A DNA stretch of 44,455 nucleotides from positions 1 through 44,455 of the IMG/VR virus record IMGVR_UViG_3300025162_001860; one strand, written 5' to 3'. The notes under the pieces were generated by a model. The model was not told the origin of the DNA. It saw only the letters and a list, made by a program, of their open reading frames with translations, and did no database searches. Shown here piece by piece: positions 36,615-43,659 of this stretch (the first letter of the stretch is position 1; each line of letters opens with the position of its first letter). The translations under genes and the position numbers were made by a program. This stretch comes from a virus.

Positions 36615-36712
36615 AAATATACATCAAAGCTAAGTTCTGGCTTAGTGGGAGCGACCCACAGCTTCTTAGAGGACACATCCAGCTACCTTATCCTTCAGTC
36701 GGTTGTATATTT
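36615..36712 (-). ncRNA. Candidate structured RNA of unknown class
   Basis: A 98-base, relatively G+C-rich non-coding block in very A+T-rich surroundings. The ends AAATATACA (36615-36623) and TGTATATTT (36704-36712) form a perfect nine-base-pair closing helix. Inside are hairpins 36645-36649/36655-36659 (five pairs) and 36630-36634/36641-36645 (five pairs, sharing one base with the former), and other short complementarities such as AGCT at 36660 and 36681. On the - strand it starts right after the stop of the gene at 36713 and ends at a terminator. I do not recognise its class. The helices also fit the + strand, so the direction rests on the terminator. Confidence 0.55.
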
Positions 36713-37021
36713 TTAAAAAGTTGTATAAGTTTCTTCTCCAATTTTAGTTATGCTTCCATAATTATCAACTATCCAATTATATGCATCTTCAAAAGTTTCC
36801 CATCCATGATCTGGTAAATTTGGGTAAACGTCCATATCATCAACTAATGTCCAATCATCATAATATGCTTCACCTCCTTCATATTGATCATGCCAAATAA
36901 TATAATTTATTTTGCCTGTTTTTATAGATTCTACATTATTTTTGTACTTTATCAATTCGTCTTCTTGAATAGCAAAACCTTGTTCTGAATCTTTATCTAA
37001 ATTATATTTCCAATTTTTCAT
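36713..37021 (-). CDS. Unknown protein, 102 aa
   Basis: Rich in aromatic and acidic residues (IIWHDQYEGGEAYYDDWTLVDDMD) and resembling a small phage protein family without known function. Its stop codon directly adjoins the closing helix of the structured RNA candidate. Five bases after the bactofilin gene. Confidence 0.6.
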   Translation of the reverse strand: MKNWKYNLDKDSEQGFAIQEDELIKYKNNVESIKTGKINYIIWHDQYEGGEAYYDDWTLVDDMDVYPNLPDHGWETFEDAYNWIVDNYGSITKIGEETYTTF

Positions 37022-37026
37022 ATTTC

Positions 37027-37383
37027 TTATTTATTTGTTTTGCAAGTAATTGTTAATTTTGAGCCAGCCTCAACCATTAATTTAGTTGTTTCAATATCAC
37101 CATTAAATTTTGAAGTTTCTTTCAAAATTAATAATTCTGATGCTACAATTCTACCATTTACTTCACCTGAAATTTCAGCATTTTGACAATCAATTTGTCC
37201 TTCAATACTTCCAGTTGTTCCAATAGTAAGTTTGCCTTTACACGTTACATTACCTTTTAATGAGCCATCAATACGCAAATCTCCACTGGTTACAATATCC
37301 CCTTTTACTTCAGTTCCTGCACTCAGCATATTAACTGTTGGTGAAACTAATTCTTTATCTCCAAGCATAAATTTAAATCTCAT
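37027..37383 (-). CDS. Bactofilin-like cytoskeletal protein
   Basis: 118 residues. The central region (about 22-105) is a series of short beta strands with regular Gly turns: GDIVTSGDLRIDGSLKGNVTCKGKLTIG (abridged: DLRIDGSLKGNV, KLTIGTTGSIEG, ISGEVNG). This is the signature of the right-handed beta helix of bactofilins (DUF583), which polymerise into filaments without nucleotide. Length and the short flanking ends fit the family. Overlaps the MazG-NadD gene by eleven bases. A phage filament of this kind is unusual. Confidence 0.85.
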   Translation of the reverse strand: MRFKFMLGDKELVSPTVNMLSAGTEVKGDIVTSGDLRIDGSLKGNVTCKGKLTIGTTGSIEGQIDCQNAEISGEVNGRIVASELLILKETSKFNGDIETTKLMVEAGSKLTITCKTNK

Positions 37384-38260
37384 ATAATTTATTTTTTAGT
37401 ATATATTTATACACATCTTCATCAAGATAAGTTAATGTTTTTTCTCGTTTAATAATGGTATCTTTATCAAAAAACTCTCTAATTTCAGTGGAAGATACTT
37501 CTTGAATATTAGTTTCACGATTTAAGAAAATATGTGGTGGTTTCAAATACCAATCTACATCAGGATTTCTAACTACGCCTTTTCTTGGTACAACGACAAA
37601 TTGTGCTAATCTTTCAAGATCCTGATAATTAACCCATTTATCAAATGTGTTGGCATTATCCAAACCAATAATCATTGCGAATTGATATTTTTCAGTTAAT
37701 TCAGTTTCTTCTTTCAATCTCTTGAAAAAGTAATAAGTTTCACCTTTAAGATTATGTGCAATCTCATAATCAAATACTTTTATTCTTGCATCTTTTTTAG
37801 CTGCAAGTTCACACATTTTAAGCCTATGTTCTGGACTTGCCATATCCTTATTATACATATGATTATTTGCTGGCATCAACCAAACTTCGTCAAATTCACC
37901 AGAAGCATTTAATACAAATTGTGCTAGTTGAATATGTCCATTATGAATTGGATTGAATGCTCCACCCAAAATAGCAACTTTTGTTTTACGACCTAATGTT
38001 TTATATTGATCTGCTCTTGTGTCAATCTTTTTAAGAGTGTTCAAAATTAGGTCTTCAGAATTCCAACCGCTTTCAGAACAAAGTTGAGTTAAAGATGCTA
38101 ATAAATCTCCAGCTTCTTCTTTGAGATTATTGACATCCTGCCATTTCATCAATTCAAAAAACTCTCTCTGTAAATCAGACATCCGTTCTCTCAAAGGCGT
38201 GTACCCAAAATGCTCTCTAAATTTTTCATCAACTTTTTTTTGTAAATCTTTTGAGTCCAT
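37373..38260 (-). CDS. MazG-like pyrophosphohydrolase fused to NadD-like adenylyltransferase
   Basis: 295 residues. Residues about 1-90 form a MazG-like helical domain with LQREFFELMKW and KEEAGDLLASL, the ExxE...ExxD metal site. Residues about 95-295 are a nicotinate/nicotinamide mononucleotide adenylyltransferase: VAILGGAFNPIHNGHIQLA with the GxFxPxHxGH motif (about 95-110), and VSSTEIREFF with the ISSTxxR motif (about 265). The product would be NAD+ or its acid precursor. The fusion links nucleotide house-cleaning with NAD synthesis. It starts three bases after an endonuclease stop. Confidence 0.85.
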   Translation of the reverse strand: MDSKDLQKKVDEKFREHFGYTPLRERMSDLQREFFELMKWQDVNNLKEEAGDLLASLTQLCSESGWNSEDLILNTLKKIDTRADQYKTLGRKTKVAILGGAFNPIHNGHIQLAQFVLNASGEFDEVWLMPANNHMYNKDMASPEHRLKMCELAAKKDARIKVFDYEIAHNLKGETYYFFKRLKEETELTEKYQFAMIIGLDNANTFDKWVNYQDLERLAQFVVVPRKGVVRNPDVDWYLKPPHIFLNRETNIQEVSSTEIREFFDKDTIIKREKTLTYLDEDVYKYILKNKLYEI

Positions 38261-38263
38261 ATT

Positions 38264-39154
38264 TTAATTTTTATTTATTTTAGGATAAAATTCATCTAAC
38301 CATTTATTCAATCTTGATACTTTATATGCGTATGGTGATTTAATACTAAAATCGCCTCTACTTTTATATTTTAATGCATCAATTTTACATTCATCATAAG
38401 ACCAAAAATCTCTCTTTATCAACTTATTGCCCATATGCTCACATATTTCATCAAGCCATTTATTATTTAATGCGGACATATAAGCAGGTTTAGATTTTAT
38501 TGAAAATTCAAACCTTGTATTATATTTTAATGCTTCATCTTTACAATTTTCTTTTGTCCAAGTATTTCTGATATTCATATGTTCACACACTTCATCCAGC
38601 CAATCATTTAATAAACTTGATCTATATGCACTACAGCTGTTTAAACAAAAATCTATTCTTCTATTATACTTTAATGCTTCTATTCTACATTTTTCTTTTA
38701 TCCATATTTTTGTATGGCTTCCAATTGCGCCTGTTTTTGCTTTATTAAGTATATACCAATTATTTTTAATATATTTTACAACATAATCATTTTCTAATAT
38801 TTTTGCTTTATCAACATCAACATATTCTGTCAATTGCAATAACTTATATTCTTTATTTATTTTAATGTGTTCATAAACAGGACCTCTTTTTAAATGCTTA
38901 TTATTTCTTTTATCAATATTTGATGTTAATCCAATATACGCATTATTATCAGAAAATTCATAAACATAAATACACCTTTTAAATTTATTACCAATAGGTT
39001 TCATATGTGAACATATTTCATCTAAACATTTATGTCTAACATAAGCGGCAGAAAAAGCACTAACATTATTTTTTTTAAATTCATTTCTTGATTCATATTT
39101 TAATGATTCTTCTTTACATCTTTCTTTTGTCCAATAATTATTTGATTTCCTCAT
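38264..39154 (-). CDS. GIY-YIG homing endonuclease with W-KE-C repeats
   Basis: 296 residues. One repeat unit precedes the GIY-YIG core, CIYVYEFSDNNAYIGLTSNIDKR (abridged: CIYVYEF, AYIGLT, at about 61-77). Three more units of about 40 residues follow AKTGAIGS (about 139-146), each with W-x-K/Y-E/D-x-C-K/R...A-L-K-Y...W-L-D-E. The truncated gene at 6153 is a relative. The late-type motif (39176-39187) lies between two complementary segments, one of which covers the start codon (see findings). Confidence 0.85.
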   Translation of the reverse strand: MRKSNNYWTKERCKEESLKYESRNEFKKNNVSAFSAAYVRHKCLDEICSHMKPIGNKFKRCIYVYEFSDNNAYIGLTSNIDKRNNKHLKRGPVYEHIKINKEYKLLQLTEYVDVDKAKILENDYVVKYIKNNWYILNKAKTGAIGSHTKIWIKEKCRIEALKYNRRIDFCLNSCSAYRSSLLNDWLDEVCEHMNIRNTWTKENCKDEALKYNTRFEFSIKSKPAYMSALNNKWLDEICEHMGNKLIKRDFWSYDECKIDALKYKSRGDFSIKSPYAYKVSRLNKWLDEFYPKINKN

Positions 39155-39204
39155 TTTACATCATTTATTTATATCTATATATAAAAATTATATGTCTGTA
39201 AATG
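39152..39204 (-). promoter_or_regulatory. Imperfect inverted repeat enclosing a late-type promoter at a GIY-YIG start
   Basis: On the - strand, CATTTACA (39204-39197) pairs with TGTAAAATG (39160-39152) with one bulged A. The right arm includes the ATG at 39154. The motif TTTTTATATATAG (39187-39175) lies between them. The layout is the same as at 10630-10677. Confidence 0.5.
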
Positions 39205-39217
39205 GAGAATAACCAAT

Positions 39218-39481
39218 TTATTTTAAATTAAATCGTAAATATCTATCTTCTGAATAAAAATATTCTACTGTACCTTCTTGATAATCTTCAACTTCAAGAA
39301 TAAAAATTCCATCATTCATTTTAAATATTTGCATATTATCAAATGCTAAAATCTTCCTATTTACTTTACCTTTTGGTACATAAAATTCAGAATCTTTAAC
39401 TTTGAAACAGGAAATATCATTTTCTATATCCAGCATATTTAATCCTGAAATATCATAATCGTCACTTAATTCTTTTTTCAT
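39218..39481 (-). CDS. Unknown protein, 87 aa
   Basis: Acidic, beta-rich (DISCFKVKDSEFYVPKGKVN...). No family recognised. Its start overlaps the end of the next gene upstream by 20 bases. Confidence 0.6.
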   Translation of the reverse strand: MKKELSDDYDISGLNMLDIENDISCFKVKDSEFYVPKGKVNRKILAFDNMQIFKMNDGIFILEVEDYQEGTVEYFYSEDRYLRFNLK

Positions 39482-39716
39482 TTTTTTTCATTTTTATAAT
39501 TTCTAAATCTGGAAATGTTGCTAAAATAGTATCACCTTCCTCTTTTGTAATTTTTCTACAATTTCTCCAATATCTGGCTTGATCATGAACTCTATAAAAT
39601 TTACCTCTTGAATCTTCACCAACTTCAGAAATAAAGCCAACATACCAAGGATCATTTGGATCTTCATCAGACCACCTTGAAACAAATACATAGTCGTCAA
39701 CATTTATATCTCTCAT
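39462..39716 (-). CDS. Conserved small phage protein, 84 aa
   Basis: Contains VDDYVFVSRWSDEDPNDPWYVGFI and WRNCRKITKEEG, which resembles a small phage family of SH3-like appearance and unknown function. Lies between two small genes of the same operon. Confidence 0.65.
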   Translation of the reverse strand: MRDINVDDYVFVSRWSDEDPNDPWYVGFISEVGEDSRGKFYRVHDQARYWRNCRKITKEEGDTILATFPDLEIIKMKKNEKRIK

Positions 39717-39722
39717 AGTTTT

Positions 39723-39893
39723 TTATTGTAAAAATTTTTTAACAATTTCTATTGAATCTTCAACTCCCTGTGCTTTTCTCCACATAAATGATTCAAAATT
39801 ATCATTATTGTCACAAATTCTTTTTAATTCTTTTAATTCTTTTAGAATATTATTTATAACTTTATTAATTTCTGATTTTTCTATATTTTCCAT
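39723..39893 (-). CDS. Small protein, 56 aa
   Basis: Begins MENIEKSEINKVINNILKEL and ends VEDSIEIVKKFLQ. Helical, probably a coiled coil; unknown. One base separates it from the PPK2 stop, so it is co-transcribed with that gene. Confidence 0.55.
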   Translation of the reverse strand: MENIEKSEINKVINNILKELKELKRICDNNDNFESFMWRKAQGVEDSIEIVKKFLQ

Positions 39894-39894
39894 C

Positions 39895-40734
39895 TTATTC
39901 TTCTAATAATTTTTGTTTACAAACTTCTAATGCTTCGGTATGTTTAGCATCTAATTGTGGAAAAGACAAATTTAATGCTTTTAGGTTTTCAAGTAAAATT
40001 TCAGAAACAAGTAGTCTTGAAAACCATTTTTGATTTGAAGGTACAATATACCAAGGTGAATGAGTTGTGCTTGTGTTTTTTAACAAACTCTCATAAGCAT
40101 TCATATAATCATCCCAATATTGTCTTTCTTTAAGGTCTGATTCTGAAAATTTCCAATTTTTTGATTTATCATCAATACGGGCAAGTAATCTTTCTTTTTG
40201 TTCATCTTTAGAAATGTTCAAAAATAATTTAATTACAACAAATCCATTTTGAGAAAGGTATTTTTCGTAATTATTAATTTGGGTATATCGATCTTCCCAA
40301 ACACTTCCAGTAATTAAATTTTCAGGGATATTTTCATTGTGAATTAAATCGTGCACTTTAACAACCAAAACTTCTTCATAATAAGAACGGTTAAAAATAC
40401 CGATTTGTCCACGTTCTGGAAGTTTGGCACTTGCTCTCCACAAATAATCATGTTTCAATTCTGTTGAAGAAGGTTGCTTAAAACTATTAACAACCGTTCC
40501 TTGTGGATTTAATGCTGTCATAACGTGTGCAATAATACCATCTTTTCCAGCAGTATCCATTGCTTGAATAAGTATAACGACTCCATACTTAGATTCAGCA
40601 TATAGTTTTTCTTGTAATTCTGCTATTTTTTCAAGGTTTTTTTCTAACTGATCTTTATCTTTTTCCTCATTTGTATCAGTACTAACCTTTGATAAGATTA
40701 GATTTGGTCCAGCAATAAAATTTTTTATTTCCAT
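39895..40734 (-). CDS. Polyphosphate kinase 2 (PPK2) family protein
   Basis: 279 residues. Walker A AMDTAGKDGI (about 60-69), the lid-region HDYLWRASAKLPERGQIGIFNRSYYEEVLVVKVH with the Walker B-like region (about 94-127), and WKFSESDLKERQYWDDYMNAYE (about 192-213) match PPK2 class proteins that make NTPs from polyphosphate and nucleoside mono- or diphosphates. Full length. A phage PPK2 could use host polyphosphate to supply NTPs. The neighbouring MazG-NadD gene is also a nucleotide enzyme. Read from a host-type promoter at 40929. Confidence 0.9.
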   Translation of the reverse strand: MEIKNFIAGPNLILSKVSTDTNEEKDKDQLEKNLEKIAELQEKLYAESKYGVVILIQAMDTAGKDGIIAHVMTALNPQGTVVNSFKQPSSTELKHDYLWRASAKLPERGQIGIFNRSYYEEVLVVKVHDLIHNENIPENLITGSVWEDRYTQINNYEKYLSQNGFVVIKLFLNISKDEQKERLLARIDDKSKNWKFSESDLKERQYWDDYMNAYESLLKNTSTTHSPWYIVPSNQKWFSRLLVSEILLENLKALNLSFPQLDAKHTEALEVCKQKLLEE

Positions 40735-40917
40735 TTAATTAAAATTTACAATAAATTTTGTACTATCACACTTTATATCACATACTTTTTTTACTCCAAG
40801 GATTCTAAATGAATTACAATCTCTTGCAACACCAACAACATCTACTACAATAATAGTAGATACATAAGATTGCTCTTTTGGATATAAGAATAATAAAAAA
40901 AGTAATAAGATTTTCAT
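40735..40917 (-). CDS. Small exported protein, 60 aa
   Basis: N-terminal signal peptide (MKILLLFLLFLYPKEQS) and two or three Cys in the mature part. Unknown. Starts five bases after the -7 element at 40922-40929, so it may be translated from a leaderless mRNA. Confidence 0.55.
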   Translation of the reverse strand: MKILLLFLLFLYPKEQSYVSTIIVVDVVGVARDCNSFRILGVKKVCDIKCDSTKFIVNFN

Positions 40918-40921
40918 AAGG

Positions 40922-40929
40922 CAAAGATA
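40922..40929 (-). promoter_or_regulatory. Host-type promoter for the PPK2 operon
   Basis: TATCTTTG on the - strand, the only clear example of this class on that strand, five bases before the ATG at 40917. Confidence 0.65.
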
Positions 40930-40953
40930 TGAAAATAATTCTAAATAAAAAAA

Positions 40954-41298
40954 TTATACCATCATTTTATGTGCCATACACCAACCTCTTTCTGTTGGCT
41001 CAAATCTTGCTGTTGGAGAGTAAAATTTCTTATTTTCACTAAAATGCGGATCTATTGATTTTTGTTTCAATAATTTAAGTAATGTACAATTTTCATAAAA
41101 AAGTATTTTTTTACCTTCATAATTTGTACAATCCAAATATTGTATTTCTACAATTAATTTATTATCATATTCATAAGCTCTTAAAACTTTATAATTATTT
41201 GGATCTGGATTTGGATAATTTGGTGATTTTGATTCTATAACTCTTAATGGAGTTGAATCATAAGTGCTGCTACTTCTTCCAAAAGGACTTATTCCCAT
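40954..41298 (-). CDS. Conserved protein of unknown function, 114 aa
   Basis: Contains NYKVLRAYEYDNKLIVEIQYLDCTNYEGKKILFYE (abridged: YKVLRAYE, YLDCTNYEGKKI), KSIDPHF and ARFEPTERGWCMA. These match a small protein found in various bacteria and phages. Function unknown. Lies between the PPK2 operon and a small gene. Confidence 0.7.
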   Translation of the reverse strand: MGISPFGRSSSTYDSTPLRVIESKSPNYPNPDPNNYKVLRAYEYDNKLIVEIQYLDCTNYEGKKILFYENCTLLKLLKQKSIDPHFSENKKFYSPTARFEPTERGWCMAHKMMV

Positions 41299-41303
41299 AA
41301 TTT

Positions 41304-41507
41304 TTATTTATTAAGATTATTTAATTTATCTAATTTTTTTAATCTGACTTCAAGTTTAGTATAATAAAATATTGTAAGTGTGACATACCCCATATTAACG
41401 TCTACTGTTTGATGAATATCATATATTTCAATTTTTTCTGATTCTAGCCACTTATTTACTTCTTCTTCTAATTTACCTTTTGTAGTATTAAAGACTTTGC
41501 ATCTCAT
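41304..41507 (-). CDS. Small protein, 67 aa
   Basis: MRCKVFNTTKGKLEEEVNKW..., with a beta strand YVTLTIFYYTK near the middle. Resembles short proteins of unknown function that begin KVF...LE..VN.WL. No further annotation. Confidence 0.55.
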   Translation of the reverse strand: MRCKVFNTTKGKLEEEVNKWLESEKIEIYDIHQTVDVNMGYVTLTIFYYTKLEVRLKKLDKLNNLNK

Positions 41508-41564
41508 TTTGAACCATAATTTTCTATATCTTATAGTTTAAATAGTTACAAAAAGTTTAATATA

Positions 41565-42077
41565 TTATGAAAATAAATTTGTTATCGGATCAAAAAATTG
41601 TCTAATTTTATACCAAGATGCCTTATCTATTAATGTTACAACAATTTCATTATAAAAATCTTCAAAATCCTCACACACATGTAATTGTGGTGCGTCTAAT
41701 CCTGTTTGAATTTTAACTGCGGATTTACGTAAGTAATCTGGATGACAACCAACAATAATTTTTTTCTTTCTAGATTTGAAGTGAGATCCATATTCAAATA
41801 AAGTTATTGGATTTAATGATCCAACTGAAAACCAAAAACTTATAATATCAGATTCTTTTAATTTGTCGTATTCCCATTTTGTTTGAAATTCTTCGTCTGG
41901 AACTTCATTACATCTTGGATTGAAGACTATTATATCAAATTCATCAAGTCTAGATTCATTACGTAATCTATTACACAAAATATTTTGCCAATTTTCACAA
42001 TTGCTTATACCACCTGCAATAAAAAGTTTAATTCCTTTAGAATTTGTTTCGTTTGGTGCTTGTACTACTTCAACCAT
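41565..42077 (-). CDS. Nucleoside 2-deoxyribosyltransferase-like protein
   Basis: 170 residues. KLFIAGGISNCENWQ (about 17-31) and VFNPR (about 51-55) are the start of the family's Rossmann-like core. DIISFWFS and the TLFEYG segment, with the likely catalytic Glu (about 94), follow. The family exchanges bases between deoxyribonucleosides; some phage members may do something else. Upstream is a ribbon-helix-helix gene that overlaps its start. Confidence 0.75.
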   Translation of the reverse strand: MVEVVQAPNETNSKGIKLFIAGGISNCENWQNILCNRLRNESRLDEFDIIVFNPRCNEVPDEEFQTKWEYDKLKESDIISFWFSVGSLNPITLFEYGSHFKSRKKKIIVGCHPDYLRKSAVKIQTGLDAPQLHVCEDFEDFYNEIVVTLIDKASWYKIRQFFDPITNLFS

Positions 42078-42240
42078 TTCTTTTTTGGGGTTTTAATTTT
42101 TCTTCTAAAATTTCTTCTATAAATTTAGATTTATTGATATTATTTTCTTTAATATATTTAACTAATATATCGTTTAAATCAGGATTTATTGTAAATGTTA
42201 CTGATTTTTTCTTTTTCTCTTCTGGTATTTTATTTCTCAT
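42070..42240 (-). CDS. Ribbon-helix-helix protein, 56 aa
   Basis: After a basic stretch, KKKKSVTFTINPDLNDILVKYIKENN has the strand then helix-turn-helix of the Arc/MetJ/CopG family, ending SKFIEEILEEKL. A likely DNA-binding repressor dimer. It is divergent from another such gene at 42328, with a perfect inverted repeat between them. Overlaps the next gene by eight bases. Confidence 0.75.
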   Translation of the reverse strand: MRNKIPEEKKKKSVTFTINPDLNDILVKYIKENNINKSKFIEEILEEKLKPQKRNG

Positions 42241-42265
42241 TATGTTAAAAAATTGTTAATTTATT

Positions 42266-42290
42266 AAAAATGTGATAAAAACACATTTTT
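42266..42290. promoter_or_regulatory. Inverted repeat between divergent ribbon-helix-helix genes
   Basis: AAAAATGTG (42266-42274) and CACATTTTT (42282-42290) are perfectly complementary with a seven-base spacer. A plausible operator, or an overlapping terminator. A TTTTTATATATTTATATATAA block follows on the right. Confidence 0.5.
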
Positions 42291-42327
42291 TCATTTTTAT
42301 ATATTTATATATAATAATAAACAATAA

Positions 42328-42498
42328 ATGTTTATGAAAAAATGTAATGAAAAAAAGATAAAAATTTCAATAACTTTAAGACCTGAGATTTTAGAATTAT
42401 TAAACAAAGCAACATCTAACAGATCAAATTATTTAGATTGGGTATTATTAAATTATTTTGATAAAAATGGAATAGATATTAAAAAAATAAAATTATAA
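42328..42498 (+). CDS. Ribbon-helix-helix protein, 56 aa
   Basis: KKIKISITLRPEILELLNKATSNRSNYLDWVLLNYF (abridged: KISITLRPEILELLN, RSNYLDWVLL) is a ribbon-helix-helix. The start may be ATG 42328 or 42334. Upstream is a late-type motif. Its last codon is one base before the ATG of the endonuclease at 42500. Confidence 0.7.
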   Translation: MFMKKCNEKKIKISITLRPEILELLNKATSNRSNYLDWVLLNYFDKNGIDIKKIKL

Positions 42499-42499
42499 A

Positions 42500-43222
42500 A
42501 TGATAGAAGATATTATAAGATTATATACTGAAGAAAAATTATCAATATTATCAATAGGAAATAAATTAAATCTTGGTTATAAAAAAGTCAGAAATATTCT
42601 ATTAAAAAATAATGTAAAACTTAGAAAAACAAATACCACAGGATTACACAAAGCTAGTGATAAAACAAAAGAATTGATGAGACTATCTAAATTAGGTGAT
42701 AAAAATCCAATGTTTGGAAAATGCTCAGATTCAACGAAAGAGCTTCTTAAAAAATATAAAGACGAATCGCATAATGATCCTATAAAAAAAGAGAATCTTT
42801 ATAAAAAAAGTAGTCAAACTAGAATAAGCCTTGGTTTATCAAAAGGTGATAAAAATCCAATGTCAAATCCTGATATAGTAAAAAAATGGTCTATATCTAA
42901 TTATAATAACTTAAAACCAAATAAAAAAGAAATAAAATTATTTGAAATAATTGGAAAAATATCAAGTGATTTTAAATTAAATACAGAAGGTGATATTATA
43001 ATAGGAAATAAAATTCCAGATATTATTGATATTAAAAATAATAAAATAGTTGAATTATATGGTGACTATTGGCATAGAAATGATACAATAGAAGATGAAA
43101 AAGAAAGAATAAAATTGTTCAAAGAAAATAATTATGATTGTATAATAATATGGGAAAGGGAATTAAAAAATGAATTAGAAGTATATGATAAATTATTAAA
43201 ATTTATTAATATAATAATATGA
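42500..43222 (+). CDS. Vsr-like (EDxHD-type) homing endonuclease
   Basis: 240 residues. An N-terminal helix-turn-helix (LSILSIGNKLNLGYKKVRNIL) is followed by two NUMOD3-type motifs (GDKNPMFGK and GDKNPMSNP). The C-terminus is Vsr-like: KIPDIIDIKNNKIVELYGDYWHRND with D, E and W-H of the family (about 175-200), and YDCIIIWERELKN. It is packed between a ribbon-helix-helix gene and the next gene, whose ATG overlaps its stop. Confidence 0.85.
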   Translation: MIEDIIRLYTEEKLSILSIGNKLNLGYKKVRNILLKNNVKLRKTNTTGLHKASDKTKELMRLSKLGDKNPMFGKCSDSTKELLKKYKDESHNDPIKKENLYKKSSQTRISLGLSKGDKNPMSNPDIVKKWSISNYNNLKPNKKEIKLFEIIGKISSDFKLNTEGDIIIGNKIPDIIDIKNNKIVELYGDYWHRNDTIEDEKERIKLFKENNYDCIIIWERELKNELEVYDKLLKFINIII

Positions 43223-43659
43223 AATATATTAAAAGATTAAAAGAGTTATTAAATATAAATAAAGGCTTTAATGGTTGGTATTTAGATTTTATACGAATGA
43301 ATAAATATACATATTCGGACAGATATAGACACGAAACTTGGTTTTTTCCAAACATGAATAGTGCCTTTGAATTTGTCAAGCCAATTGTAAATGATTTAAA
43401 AAATAAAAATGTAAATTTTAAAATTTTTAAAAGTGTTAGAACTAAGGATGGAGGTACAGACGGTATTTGGTTATTATTCAATAATAAAAAAGATATACCA
43501 GAAGGATTTCCTATAAAACCAATATCAATACCAGAAAATTTTTATGAATTAAAATGGAAAGATAATGAAATGACTATTATAAAATTTGAACAATATTTTA
43601 ACACTAAAAAATATAAAAAATACTTATTTGATAAAAATGTAGAAAAGTATAATCTTTAA
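43219..43659 (+). CDS. Unknown protein, 146 aa
   Basis: Starts MKYIKRLKELLNI, possibly a distant form of the shared N-terminus. The rest is aromatic and basic (GWYLDFIRMNKYTYSDRYRHETWF...). Unknown. ATG overlaps the endonuclease stop. Confidence 0.6.
   Translation: MKYIKRLKELLNINKGFNGWYLDFIRMNKYTYSDRYRHETWFFPNMNSAFEFVKPIVNDLKNKNVNFKIFKSVRTKDGGTDGIWLLFNNKKDIPEGFPIKPISIPENFYELKWKDNEMTIIKFEQYFNTKKYKKYLFDKNVEKYNL

Noticed and set aside
36602-36817. A + strand ORF across the structured RNA region
   Set aside because: Starts in the terminator hairpin and continues antisense to another gene; no coding character.
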